Notes: a model not told the origin generated them from the letters alone. A stretch of 64,000 bases of DNA from JBGTSJ01 sp041940305 (GCA_041940305.1 JBGTSJ010000018.1:72128-136127), one strand, 5' to 3'; positions 11,156-20,246 are shown, counted from the stretch's first letter. A program made the numbers and translations.

Positions 11156-11216
11156 GAGTACGAGCTGATTGCGTCGCGCACACGAATCGCCCGGCCCGAT
11201 GTGCCGGTGCCAAACA

Positions 11217-12137
11217 ATGGACGTGCATCCCATGTCTCTGCCCCGCCTCGGACATCCTGATCTCGGCATCGGCGTGGGACTCCGCACCGTGCACTTCCAG
11301 CACATCCTTCAGCAGCGGCCCGACGTCGGCTGGTTCGAGATCATCTCCGAGAACTTCATGGACTCGCAGGGCCGCCCGCGGCACGTCCTGAACCAAATTG
11401 CCGAGCGCTATTCCATCGTGATGCACGGCGTCTCGCTGTCGATCGGCAGCACCGATCCGCTCGATTTCGAGTACCTCGCGAAACTCAAGCGCCTGGCGGC
11501 AGAGATCAACGCGCGCTGGGTCTCCGATCATCTCTGCTGGACCGGCGTCGCCGGTTTGAACACTCACGACCTGTTGCCCATCCCACTGAACGAAGATTCG
11601 CTGCAGCACGTCGCAGGGCGAGTCCGGACCGTACAGGACTATCTGCAGCGCCCGCTGATCCTCGAAAACCCGAGCACCTACGTGACGTTTACCCATTCCA
11701 CGTTGACCGAATGGCAGTTCCTTGGCGCCCTCGCCGAACAGACCGGTTGCGGCCTCCTGCTCGATGTGAACAACATCTACGTCTCGGCCCGCAATCACGG
11801 CTTCGACCCGGTCGAGTACATCGAGAACGTCCCGCACGACCGCATCGTGCAGTTCCACCTGGCCGGCCACACTAATCACGGCACGCACTGCATCGACACA
11901 CACGACGGCCGAGTCACCGACGCCGTGTGGGAGCTTTATCGCCGCGCTCACAGTCTCACACGTGGCGTCTCAACGTTGCTGGAATGGGATGCGCAGATTC
12001 CACCGTTTCCGGTCCTGCACGCCGAGGCGTTGAAAGCCGCACAGTTTCGCAACGACCGTTGCCAGCCGCTGAAGGGATCATCGAGTGCGGCGACACCGCG
12101 CTTGCGGCGGCCGGCACTGGCAGGAACGGTTTCGTGA
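11217..12137 (+). CDS. bufB: DUF692/MNIO family peptide-modifying enzyme (BufB)
   Basis: The protein is about 306 residues and belongs to the multinuclear non-heme iron-dependent oxidative enzymes (MNIO, DUF692, TIM-barrel fold). These convert cysteines of partner peptides, for example to thiooxazoles in bufferins. All the usual metal-ligand blocks are present: LGIGVGLR at the start, HGVSLSIG (about residue 70), SDHLCW (103), ENPSTY (150), LLLDVNNIYVSARNHGFD (180), HLAGH (213) and LLEWD (256). The start could be 11217 or 11232. Its stop overlaps the GTG start of the DUF2063 gene (GTGA). The probable substrate is the CxGxxxC lipoprotein encoded at 9423. The last 30 residues look unconserved. 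Confidence 0.93.
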   Translation: MDVHPMSLPRLGHPDLGIGVGLRTVHFQHILQQRPDVGWFEIISENFMDSQGRPRHVLNQIAERYSIVMHGVSLSIGSTDPLDFEYLAKLKRLAAEINARWVSDHLCWTGVAGLNTHDLLPIPLNEDSLQHVAGRVRTVQDYLQRPLILENPSTYVTFTHSTLTEWQFLGALAEQTGCGLLLDVNNIYVSARNHGFDPVEYIENVPHDRIVQFHLAGHTNHGTHCIDTHDGRVTDAVWELYRRAHSLTRGVSTLLEWDAQIPPFPVLHAEALKAAQFRNDRCQPLKGSSSAATPRLRRPALAGTVS

Positions 12138-13015
12138 ACGCTTTCCCGCAACTTCACAATACGTCCCGCTCGCTGCAGTCGGTGCAGCAATCGATGCAAG
12201 CGGCCATCATGCGACCTGGCGGGATGGCCCCTCCACCGCTTCGGTCCAATGGCAACAGTGAGTCGCTGTTCGCCGGCGCGCCGTCACTCTCAGCCGCGCA
12301 GGGCCTGGGCATCTACCAGTCCGCCTACCAGGCGCGGTTGTGCGAATGCCTTGAGAACGAGTATCCAGTCCTTCGCAAGACGGTCGGTGAGGACGCATTC
12401 CGACAGTTCGCAACCAGCTATCTGCGACGGTTTCCATCGACAAGCTACACCCTGGGCCGGTTGTCGGAACGCTTCATCGACTACTTCCGTGACACTCGAC
12501 TGCCGCGTTCGACCACCATTGAGGACGCGCCGGACTGGGCCGATTACGTCATCGACATCGCCACGCTGGAGCACACAATTAACCAGGTCTTCAATGGCCC
12601 GGGTGCGGAAACCCGACGTCGAATCGGACCCGCCGATCTGGCACGGATTGCGGCTGTCGATTGGCCGCACATTCGCTTCAATTGCGATCCGTCACTGAGA
12701 CTTCTCGAACTCCGCTTTCCGGTGCACCTGCAATTGCAGTCGGACCGGTGCGAAACCGTGCGGCGCGGCTTGCAGCCACAAAGAACACTGCTTGCCGTCT
12801 TCCGGAGACGCTACGCGGTGCGCTGGAACGAACTTTCGAACCTCGCATTCGGAGTGTTGCAGAAACTGCTTGGCGGTGAAGCACTCGGCAGTGCAATCAC
12901 CGCAGCGGCAGTATTGGATGGAGCTGACGAACAGATGATTCTCGACGCCATGCGGTGGATCACTTCCAAGGGATTGCTGATTGAGCTGGAGCAGCAACAG
13001 ACTCCAGTGACCTGA
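12134..13015 (+). CDS. bufC: DUF2063 protein, HvfC/BufC-type partner of the MNIO enzyme
   Basis: The protein is about 293 residues. I chose the GTG at 12134 because it forms a GTGA overlap with the DUF692 stop and is followed directly by the family's first helix (SVQQSMQAAIM). The N-terminal DUF2063 domain shows LGIYQSAYQARLCECLENEY and PVLRKTVGEDAFRQFATSYL, then PSTSYTLGRLSERFIDYF. The rest is a second winged-helix-like region ending about residue 290. In characterised systems this partner recruits the precursor peptide to the MNIO enzyme and is needed for modification. It is the last recognisable gene of the operon before an IS remnant. Confidence 0.88.
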   Translation: MNAFPQLHNTSRSLQSVQQSMQAAIMRPGGMAPPPLRSNGNSESLFAGAPSLSAAQGLGIYQSAYQARLCECLENEYPVLRKTVGEDAFRQFATSYLRRFPSTSYTLGRLSERFIDYFRDTRLPRSTTIEDAPDWADYVIDIATLEHTINQVFNGPGAETRRRIGPADLARIAAVDWPHIRFNCDPSLRLLELRFPVHLQLQSDRCETVRRGLQPQRTLLAVFRRRYAVRWNELSNLAFGVLQKLLGGEALGSAITAAAVLDGADEQMILDAMRWITSKGLLIELEQQQTPVT

Positions 13016-13028
13016 AATCCGTCGATAG

Positions 13029-13574
13029 CGACTGTGCGGACTGCATAGTCGCGAGGGAGCGCACTGCAGGCGGGAACAGGCAGAGAAGTTCTCCGTGCAC
13101 GTGAAGACCGAGCAGATTCCGACGGCCATCGTGATGCGAGACCACGACCCCAACCATCGGAAGCAGCCGTTCGAGGACGTGCTAAAGGGGCATGAATTCA
13201 GGGTGCGGAAGACGCCGTTCCGCTCCCCCAACCTTCTGGCGTATGTGGAGCGGTTCATCCAGTCGGTGAAGCAGGAGTGTCTGGATCACTTCATCCTGCG
13301 CGGCGAGGCACACGTCGATTACCTGGTGTCGGAGTACGTCGAGCACTATCTGCACGAACGGCCGCACCAGGCCAAAGGGAACCTGCCGCTGGTAGGCAAG
13401 TGGACGGAACGCGGCGAGCCACCGGGCGCTCGAGAGCTTGTGAGCCACGATCGGCTGGGAATGCTTGCTGAAGAGCTCTGGCCGCATCGCCGCCTATTCA
13501 GAACGCCTTGTATCAACGCGGCGTTGATCTTCCGCCGTGCAACGAGATCACTGGCAGACGAAGCGGGTGCGTGA
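13029..13574 (+). pseudogene. Remnant of an IS-type integrase (DDE transposase C-terminal part)
   Basis: The frame is open from 13029, but only the part from about 13090 to 13490 looks like protein. It matches the end of rve-type integrases: IPTAIVMRDHD (degenerate catalytic Asp strand), FRSPNLLAYVERFIQSVKQE then CLDHFI (catalytic Glu helix), HLHERPHQAK, and a degraded C-terminus RLGMLAEELW. The N-terminal half with the helix-turn-helix and first Asp is absent, so it cannot transpose. It lies just after the bufC stop and ahead of an ECF sigma gene. Its presence suggests past insertion or rearrangement at this operon boundary. No inverted repeats were recognised. Confidence 0.75.
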
Positions 13575-13676
13575 GAGAATTCAGACTACCGGTAACAGAC
13601 ATCGCGCGCCGCCATATCGGTGGGTCGGTCGTCTCGGATAGAAGGTTGGGCGTCCTGCCGGGATGGCCGCCGCGGT

Positions 13677-14240
13677 ATGTCCGAAGTGACCCGCATTCTT
13701 TCGGCCATTGAACAGGGAGATCCCTGCGCGGTCGAGCGATTGTTGCCGCTCGTCTACGATGAGTTGCGGAAGCTTGCTGCAGTCCGCATGGCACAGGAAG
13801 CACCGGGACGAACTCTGCAGGCGACAGCCCTGGTGCACGAGGCCTATGTCCGGCTGGTGGAGGCCGATCCGGAGCGGCATTGGGATAGCCGTGGACACTT
13901 CTTTGCGGCCGCAGCGGAAGCGATGCGGCGGATTCTGGTCGATTCCGCGCGGCGAAGACTGAGCCTCAAGCACGGCGGCGATCGGGCACGCGAGCCACTC
14001 GATGAATCGCAGATCGTCGCCCCGGAAGCCCCTGGCGATCTGCTTGCGCTCGATGAGGTGCTGTCCCGACTGGCGGTCAAAGATCCTCGGTCCGCCGAGT
14101 TGGTGAAGCTCCGCTACTTCGCCGGGCTGACGATGCGCGAAGCGGCCGCCGCATTAGGCGTCTCATCACGAACTGCTGACGACATCTGGGCTTACGCTCG
14201 CGCCTGGCTTTACCGGGAACTGAAAGGGCCGGACGCCTGA
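13677..14240 (+). CDS. ECF RNA polymerase sigma factor (planctomycete-type)
   Basis: This is an extracytoplasmic-function sigma factor of about 187 residues. Region 2 covers about residues 10-95, with LVYDELRKLAAVRM, LQATALVHEAYVRL and RRILVDSARRR. Region 4 covers about 130-185, with LVKLRYFAGLTMREAAAALG as the -35 recognition helix-turn-helix. This version, with 'LVHEAYLRL' and 'FAGLT..E.A', is the group expanded in planctomycetes and usually paired with a Ser/Thr kinase. The kinase at 14342 begins 101 bases downstream, so a kinase-controlled sigma pathway is likely. The ATG at 13677 gives the normal family N-terminus; nothing upstream is conserved. Confidence 0.92.
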   Translation: MSEVTRILSAIEQGDPCAVERLLPLVYDELRKLAAVRMAQEAPGRTLQATALVHEAYVRLVEADPERHWDSRGHFFAAAAEAMRRILVDSARRRLSLKHGGDRAREPLDESQIVAPEAPGDLLALDEVLSRLAVKDPRSAELVKLRYFAGLTMREAAAALGVSSRTADDIWAYARAWLYRELKGPDA

Positions 14241-14341
14241 GCTTGTCCGAGATTCTTCTCAGAATTGTCTGCGTGTTTTCGAGGCGCATCTCGCATTGAA
14301 GAAGGATGCCTCGCTGAATCACAGCGTGGGGAACGGGAATC

Positions 14342-16456
14342 ATGCACGAACGCGAAGTTTTCAACGCCGCTCGGCAATTGGCATCGGCTGACGAGCGTCA
14401 CAGGTATCTCGATGACGCATGCTGCGGCGATGCGCCCTTGCGAGCGCGAGTCGAGGAGTTGCTGCAAAGCTACGACCAGGCCGGCGGTTTTCTGCAGCAC
14501 CCCGCCTTCGAGGACCCTGGAACGGTCGATACCGAGGCCGACAGCAGTGGTGCGTCCCCGGAAGGCAGTGACCGATCGCAGCTGGACGTCTCCGAAGTCT
14601 CTCTCCATTTCCTGTCCCCGACGAGCGAAGCAGACGCTCTCGGATCGATTGGCGCCTACATCGTCACCGAAGTGGTCGGCGTGGGAGGGATGGGAGTCGT
14701 CCTCAAGGCTCAGGACCGCAAGCTGAACCGCATCGTTGCCGTCAAGGTGCTTGCACCTGAACTGGCCGGCAATGCGACGGCTCGGCGGCGTTTCGTCCGC
14801 GAAGCGCAGGCCGCGGCGGCAGTCGCTCACCCCCATATCGTCGCCATCTACGCCGTGGATGAAGATCAGCTGCCGTTCCTGGTCATGGAGTATGTGGACG
14901 GTGTGTCGCTCCAGGAGAAGATCGAGCGGTCGGGACATCTTCAGTTGAAGGAGATCCTTCGGATCGGCATGCAGATCGCCTCGGGACTCGAGGCGGCACA
15001 CAAGCACGGCGTCATTCACCGCGACATCAAGCCGGCGAACATCCTGCTGGAGAACGGTGTGGAGCGAGTCCGGATCACGGACTTCGGCCTGGCTCGCGCG
15101 GTGGACGACGTGGCAATGACGCGCACCGGCGAGGTGGCTGGGACGCCGCAGTACATGTCGCCCGAACAGGCGCAGGGTGGTTCCGTCGATGCACGGTCAG
15201 ACCTGTTCAGCCTGGGCAGCGTGCTCTACGCCATGTGCACGGGACGCTCCCCATTTCGGGCAGAAACCACGATGGGTTGCCTGCACCGAGTGTGCGATGA
15301 CTCACCACGTCCAATCCGCGAGATCAATGCCGACGTGCCAAAGTGGCTGGCCGAGATCGTCAACCGACTGTTGGAAAAGCGACCGGAGAACCGATTCCAG
15401 ACGGCGGGGGAAGTGGCTTCGCTGCTGGGTCAGCATCTGGCCCGCGTGCAGGATCCGCACTCGATGGCGTTCCCCGGCGCGAGCCGGACGGCGCTGCGAG
15501 TGACTCCAATGCCGGCACGCCGCCGACAGCGGTGGGTGGTGGCTGCGCTGGCGCTCGTCGCACTGATCGCCGGCTTCAGCACGACGGAAGCGATCGGCAT
15601 CACGCAGGTGTCGGCGACCGTCATCCGCATCGTTAACGGAGAGGGCACGCTCGTCATCGAAGTCGACGATCCCACGGTCCAGGTCTCGCTGGACGGAGAG
15701 GAGCTCAGCATCACCGGGGCCGGCCTGCGCGAGGTCACACTGCAGCCCGGACAATACCAGTTCGAAGCGACCAAGGACGGTGAGACGCTGAAGCGGGAAC
15801 TCGTGACGATCACGCGAGGTCGACGACGGGTGGTGCGCGTCACCTACGAATCAGCGCCCGCTGGAACGAGGGAAGCCGTCACCGGCCAGTCTGCGTTCCC
15901 CGGGATCGATTCGGACAAGTGGATCTGGACTGCGCCCGTGAATCTCGGGAGTACCGTCAACTCTGAATACCAGGAAGCGTATCCGGTCGTTTCAGCGGAC
16001 GAACTGACACTGATTCTGGGATCCGATCGTCCCGGCGGCATGGGACAGTCCGACCTGTGGCAGTGCACGAGATCATCCATCGACGACCCTTGGAACGCGC
16101 CGGTCCATCTTGGTGATGGAATCAACACCGAGTTCATGGATATAGCGTCGTTCCTGTCGGCCGATGGCCTGACCCTGTACGTCTCCTCCGATCGCCCGGG
16201 AGGCCAGGGGCATTGGGACATCTGGGAGTATCGACGAGAGACACCGGCAGCCCCATGGTTCGCGGCCGATAATCTGGGCTTACCAATCAACGGCCCTTGG
16301 TCCGACGGATCGCCCTATTTCACGCCCGACGGGCTGATCGTCCTGTTCCACAGCAATCGGCCGGGGAGCATGGGGGGGGGAGGACCTGTGGATCAGCCGA
16401 CGATCGTCGTTGGCGGCCGACTGGACGGATCCGGTCCCGTTCGGACCTCCCGTTAA
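14342..16456 (+). CDS. Ser/Thr protein kinase with PD40 repeats, N-terminal part (frame broken at 9-G run)
   Basis: The frame has 704 residues. A Pkn-type kinase domain spans about residues 105-375, with a glycine-rich loop (VGVGGMGVVLK), VAVKVLAPE, HRDIKPANILL, DFGLARA and GTPQYMSPEQA. A transmembrane helix (about 398-420) follows, then a PEGA-like beta domain (about 430-505), then TolB/PD40-type repeats such as VNSEYQEAYPVVSADELTLI and LILGSDRPGGMGQSDLW. The frame ends early after a run of nine G at 16372-16380. With eight G it would continue in frame as GGEDLWISRRSS into the frame at 16410-17639. It is therefore one gene that is either frameshifted, phase-variable or mis-sequenced. It probably signals with the upstream ECF sigma factor. 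Confidence 0.85.
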   Translation: MHEREVFNAARQLASADERHRYLDDACCGDAPLRARVEELLQSYDQAGGFLQHPAFEDPGTVDTEADSSGASPEGSDRSQLDVSEVSLHFLSPTSEADALGSIGAYIVTEVVGVGGMGVVLKAQDRKLNRIVAVKVLAPELAGNATARRRFVREAQAAAAVAHPHIVAIYAVDEDQLPFLVMEYVDGVSLQEKIERSGHLQLKEILRIGMQIASGLEAAHKHGVIHRDIKPANILLENGVERVRITDFGLARAVDDVAMTRTGEVAGTPQYMSPEQAQGGSVDARSDLFSLGSVLYAMCTGRSPFRAETTMGCLHRVCDDSPRPIREINADVPKWLAEIVNRLLEKRPENRFQTAGEVASLLGQHLARVQDPHSMAFPGASRTALRVTPMPARRRQRWVVAALALVALIAGFSTTEAIGITQVSATVIRIVNGEGTLVIEVDDPTVQVSLDGEELSITGAGLREVTLQPGQYQFEATKDGETLKRELVTITRGRRRVVRVTYESAPAGTREAVTGQSAFPGIDSDKWIWTAPVNLGSTVNSEYQEAYPVVSADELTLILGSDRPGGMGQSDLWQCTRSSIDDPWNAPVHLGDGINTEFMDIASFLSADGLTLYVSSDRPGGQGHWDIWEYRRETPAAPWFAADNLGLPINGPWSDGSPYFTPDGLIVLFHSNRPGSMGGGGPVDQPTIVVGGRLDGSGPVRTSR

Positions 16457-17639
16457 TACCGAGCACGAGGAGGGATACCCTCGACTCACGACGGACGGAC
16501 TCTGCCTCCTCTTCTGTTCGAAGCGTCCCGGCAGCGCGGGCGGATGGGACATGTGGATGAGTCGCGGCACGTCGCCGTTTGGTCCCTGGACGGAGCCGAT
16601 CAACCTTGGCTCTCCGCTGAACACTCGCGGCCACGACAGTGCGCCAACACTATTAAGTAATGATGCGCACCTGTATTTCGAGTCGGGACGATCCGGCAAT
16701 TTCGGTGCTCATGACATCTGGATGACGATGCGTGTCCCCAGGATCGACTATGTCCAGCGAGCGCAGGAGCATGTCGAACAGGGACGCATGGACGAAGCGG
16801 CCAGCGATCTCGCCCTGGCCCTGAGCCTGACCGATGGCCATGACAGCGCCGACTCCGTCGAACGGGCTCGGATTGTGAAGCAGATCGTGGAATCGGACGA
16901 ACTCTTTGTTCGCGTCGTTGACCTTCAGCCGGGCGTGATCGGCCTGTGGGGTCAACGTGGAGCCTACTTTGAGCGAATGGGCTGGTGGGCAGAAGCGTCG
17001 GAGTGCTATCGGAAGCGGCTTGAGCTGGGACCGGATGGGGCCGGGCTCTGGTATCACCGCGCTGTCGCGTTGATCGCGGTGAACGATCTGTTCGCATACC
17101 GCGCGGTGTGCGAGGAAATGCTGTTGGAGTTTTCCGAAGTCGCCGATCCGCAGGAGGCGTGGTTTGTAGCCTGGTCGATGGCGATCGGTGCAGAATCCGT
17201 TGCGGACAAGTCACAGGCGCTTCGTATGTCGGAGACCGCGATGCATGGGCTGCCGGACGCTTCCAACGGTGCCCGGGCTTACGCGGCCTGGCTGTACCGA
17301 CTCGGGCGATTCGAGGAGTCCATTGCCGTGTGGGAAAGCGACGCACGAGATGACTCGGAAGTGGTTCGCAGCTGCTTTCTGGCGATGGCGCATCATCGAC
17401 TCGGTCACTCCGAGGAGGCTCTTCAATATGCGGAGCACATCCGATCAAGTGCCTCCGCCTGGGCGGAGATCATGCCCATGGATCACCGAGTGGTTGCCGC
17501 ACAGCTAAGGGCGGAGATGGAAGCGGTTCTGGCCGGCGAACTGGAGACGTCAATTGAACCCGCGCCAACGGGTGCAACTGCAAGCCCCGTTGAGGGAGAG
17601 ACTGAACGAGCACTGACAGCCGGCAGCGGAGTTGAGTGA
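16410..17639 (+). CDS. C-terminal part of the kinase: PD40 repeats and TPR-like helices
   Basis: This frame continues the kinase gene after the 9-G run. It begins with further PD40 repeats (VNTEHEEGYPRLTTDGLCLL, LLFCSKRPGSAGGWDMWMS, SAPTLLSNDAHLYFESGRSG). It then runs into an alpha-helical region of about 280 residues that resembles tetratricopeptide repeats (YVQRAQEHVEQGRMDEAASD, MGWWAEASECYRKRLELGPD, WLYRLGRFEESIAVWE). The first methionine lies inside a PD40 repeat, so this is unlikely to be an independent gene. The whole reading would be a kinase of about 1,100 residues with an extracytoplasmic propeller and TPR scaffold, a common planctomycete arrangement. Confidence 0.75.
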   Translation: MAADWTDPVPFGPPVNTEHEEGYPRLTTDGLCLLFCSKRPGSAGGWDMWMSRGTSPFGPWTEPINLGSPLNTRGHDSAPTLLSNDAHLYFESGRSGNFGAHDIWMTMRVPRIDYVQRAQEHVEQGRMDEAASDLALALSLTDGHDSADSVERARIVKQIVESDELFVRVVDLQPGVIGLWGQRGAYFERMGWWAEASECYRKRLELGPDGAGLWYHRAVALIAVNDLFAYRAVCEEMLLEFSEVADPQEAWFVAWSMAIGAESVADKSQALRMSETAMHGLPDASNGARAYAAWLYRLGRFEESIAVWESDARDDSEVVRSCFLAMAHHRLGHSEEALQYAEHIRSSASAWAEIMPMDHRVVAAQLRAEMEAVLAGELETSIEPAPTGATASPVEGETERALTAGSGVE

Positions 17640-17848
17640 GCGGTCGATGTCAGGGCCGCACGACGAAAGATGAATCGAACGTCCTGATCGACCACAGCAT
17701 TTCAGGAGGTTCCGTCGCGGTATCGGCGTTTCACATACCGAGCCCACATCGCAGAGCCATTGGCAAGCTGCAAGTGGGCCCAATTCGACATGTGCGCTGC
17801 CGTCTCCGGCGGCGCCGGCAATCAGTATCACGTGACAGGCAGGTCATC

Positions 17849-18970
17849 ATGCTCCTCGTCGTCGCCACCGTGCTTCCCTGGCTGTTCGTCGCTATAGGCA
17901 TCTGGATTGGATTCCAACTGGTCCACCAGAACGGCCGCATTCTCCTGCGGCTGGGCGCAATCGAACAGCAAGTCGGCCGTCGCACCGCCGCGCCGCAACG
18001 CGAATCCCGCGGCCTGCCGGTCGGGAGTATGGCGCCCGAATTTGAGCTCCCGGACCTCGCCGGCGCCCATCGCACACTTTCAGCCTTCCGCGGTCGCGAT
18101 CTGCTGTTGATCTTCTTTAATCCACAGTGCGGATTCTGCACGAAGATGGCTGTAGACCTGGCCGCGCTGCCGATCGACGGTCGCGATGGGCGTCCGCTTC
18201 CAATCGTCATCAGCACAGGCGACGCAGAGGCGAACCGCAAGCTGGTGGAGCAGAACGGTGTTCGTGGCATCTATCTGCTGCAGAAGCAGATGGAAGTCGC
18301 GACCCAATATCACGCCCAAGGGACGCCGATGGGATATCGCATCGACAAGTCCGGACGGATCGCGAGCGAACTGACCGTCGGCGGCGAGCCGCTGCTGAAG
18401 CTGTTCGCCACGAACGGCAAGCGCCCGCATGCTGCCGGCGAAGATCACGCTCACGCGGCCGCACATGGTAAGCAGCCGGATCCATCGCTGGCCCGCAGTC
18501 GTCTCAACCGAAGCGGGCTGAAGGCAGGGACCGCGGCGCCCGACTTCACTTTGCCGCGGATCGATGGAGGCGAACTGTCGCTGAGAGACCTGCGGGGCGA
18601 GCGAGTGCTGCTGGTGTTCTCGGATCCCGAGTGCGGTCCCTGTGACGAGCTGGCGCCGCGCCTGGAGGAGCTGCACGCAGAGCGGTCCGAGATGCGCGTA
18701 CTGATGATCAGTCGTCGTAATGCGGAGGCGACCCGGGTCAAGGCGGAGGAGTTGGGTTTGAGTTTCCCGATCGTGGTTCAAAAGCAGTGGGAGGTGTCGA
18801 TGCAGTACGGCATGTTTGCCACACCGATCGGGTACCTGATCGATGAACAGGGTGTGCTGCTAAGCGACGTCGCCGTCGGCATGGAGCCGATCCTGGCTCT
18901 CACTGCCCGGGACAGTTCCACGGAGACAAACGATGCCGCAGCTTCGCTGAAGACCGTTCTCGCATCCTGA
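17849..18970 (+). CDS. Membrane-anchored protein with two thioredoxin-fold (redoxin) domains
   Basis: The protein is 373 residues with an N-terminal membrane anchor (LLVVATVLPWLFVAIGIWIGF), similar to MauD-type thiol-disulfide proteins. Two AhpC/TSA-like domains follow, at about residues 50-195 and 225-350. Each has APEFELPDL or APDFTLPRI, a CxxC active site (NPQCGFCTKM; DPECGPCDEL) and a late cis-Pro region (GTPMGYRID; ATPIGYLID). They look like an internal duplication joined by a His-rich linker (HAHAAAHG). The start at 17849 has AGG nearby upstream. It is followed 193 bases later by a very Cys-rich exported protein, a plausible client for disulfide formation or reduction. Confidence 0.85.
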   Translation: MLLVVATVLPWLFVAIGIWIGFQLVHQNGRILLRLGAIEQQVGRRTAAPQRESRGLPVGSMAPEFELPDLAGAHRTLSAFRGRDLLLIFFNPQCGFCTKMAVDLAALPIDGRDGRPLPIVISTGDAEANRKLVEQNGVRGIYLLQKQMEVATQYHAQGTPMGYRIDKSGRIASELTVGGEPLLKLFATNGKRPHAAGEDHAHAAAHGKQPDPSLARSRLNRSGLKAGTAAPDFTLPRIDGGELSLRDLRGERVLLVFSDPECGPCDELAPRLEELHAERSEMRVLMISRRNAEATRVKAEELGLSFPIVVQKQWEVSMQYGMFATPIGYLIDEQGVLLSDVAVGMEPILALTARDSSTETNDAAASLKTVLAS

Positions 18971-19163
18971 CTTGCGAGCAGATGACCGCTCGATGGATGC
19001 GTACTTGTTGCTGCCGCCGCGGTGGCACCTGCAGTGCGCCGCGGCAGGCACCCCTGCGCGTCAGCAAGAGGGATCGTTGCAGTGCGTTCACCGCTTGCTG
19101 ACGCGTTTCACAGTTCGACTCGCTGGTTTTGACCCCGCACACTTGAAAGAGAAAGCCATTACC

Positions 19164-20129
19164 ATGTCACATCACTGGGATGAGTTCTCAAAGTCACTCG
19201 CCGAACCCGTGCCGCGTCGCGAATCTCTGCGACGGCTGGGGATTGCACTTACGGCCACCGTACTCAGTCCCCTGGGATCGGAGTATGCCTGGGCCGGTCG
19301 CCGCCAGGTCGACCCCTGCAAAACCTTCTGCAACTGCAAGAACAAGAAGCAGCAGACCGCCTGCCTGAATGTCTGCAAAGCCTGCCAGGGAAACACCCAG
19401 CGGATCTGCGGCAGTTGCGGCACTTACGTCTGCTGCGGCAATGGTCAATCGTGCTGCAACGGCGTCTGCATCGACCTGGGCGAGGACGTCAATAACTGTG
19501 GGGCGTGCGGCAATGTCTGCGATCCGCCCGGACCGTACGAGTACAGCGCGTGCATCATCGGGCAGTGCAACTACTGGTGCGAAGAAGGGACCATCCGCTG
19601 CGACGGCCTGTGCACCGCCGTGGGTTGGGATGTGAACAACTGCGGCGCTTGCGGAAACGACTGTCCTAAGCCGGGACCGAACGAGGACGGCTGGTGTGCG
19701 AACGGCCGGTGCGAGTACGCCTGTTACGAGGGAACCAGCCGCTGCAATGGCGTCTGCACCGACCTGAACTGGGATCCGGAGAACTGCGGGGCCTGCGGCA
19801 ATGTGTGCGGCGGCTCGTCGCCGTATTGCTACGACGGCGTCTGCGCGGGCTGTCCGTCAGGGCTCACGCTGTGTGACGGAACATGCGTCGGGCTGGATTA
19901 CGACAGCCAGAACTGCGGTGCCTGCGGAAACGTGTGTGGCGGCGCAACGCCCTATTGTTCCGGCGGACAGTGCACGGACTGCGAAGGCGCAGGAGGAATG
20001 ATGTGCGGCGGTGCGTGCATCGACGTGATGTGGGATGGAAACAACTGCGGCGCGTGCGGCCATCAGTGCCAGCCCCTGGAATACTGCTCCTGGGGCGTTT
20101 GTGAGGGTGTCTGCATTGATTGCAACTGA
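19164..20129 (+). CDS. Tat-exported cysteine-rich repeat protein
   Basis: The protein is 321 residues. The N-terminus has a short helical segment and then RRESLRRLGIALTATVLSPLG, which resembles the Tat signals of a known Cys-rich family. The body is built of about five repeats around D-x-x-NCGACGNxC (DVNNCGACGNVC, DVNNCGACGNDC, DPENCGACGNVC, DSQNCGACGNVC, DGNNCGACGHQC), each preceded by C-x-G-x-C-x-D/G. Roughly one residue in seven is cysteine. Such repeats probably form disulfide-linked knots on the cell surface; no enzymatic function is evident. The start is supported by a purine-rich AAAGAGAAAG stretch upstream. The neighbouring double thioredoxin protein may assist folding. Confidence 0.75.
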   Translation: MSHHWDEFSKSLAEPVPRRESLRRLGIALTATVLSPLGSEYAWAGRRQVDPCKTFCNCKNKKQQTACLNVCKACQGNTQRICGSCGTYVCCGNGQSCCNGVCIDLGEDVNNCGACGNVCDPPGPYEYSACIIGQCNYWCEEGTIRCDGLCTAVGWDVNNCGACGNDCPKPGPNEDGWCANGRCEYACYEGTSRCNGVCTDLNWDPENCGACGNVCGGSSPYCYDGVCAGCPSGLTLCDGTCVGLDYDSQNCGACGNVCGGATPYCSGGQCTDCEGAGGMMCGGACIDVMWDGNNCGACGHQCQPLEYCSWGVCEGVCIDCN

Positions 20130-20246
20130 TGGCGATCGATCACCGGGAGACAGCTATATGGCCTTGGAGTGTTTGTCGCCGAAGTGTGCACTCATTTCTG
20201 ACATGATGCGATCGACCGGGGGGCGGACGCTTTGCAGCAGGTGGGG

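Noticed and set aside
19164..20129. Possible CRISPR or tandem DNA repeat because of recurring TGCGG..TGCGG words
   Set aside because: The repetition is at the protein level (NCGACG units) inside one coding frame, with variable spacing.
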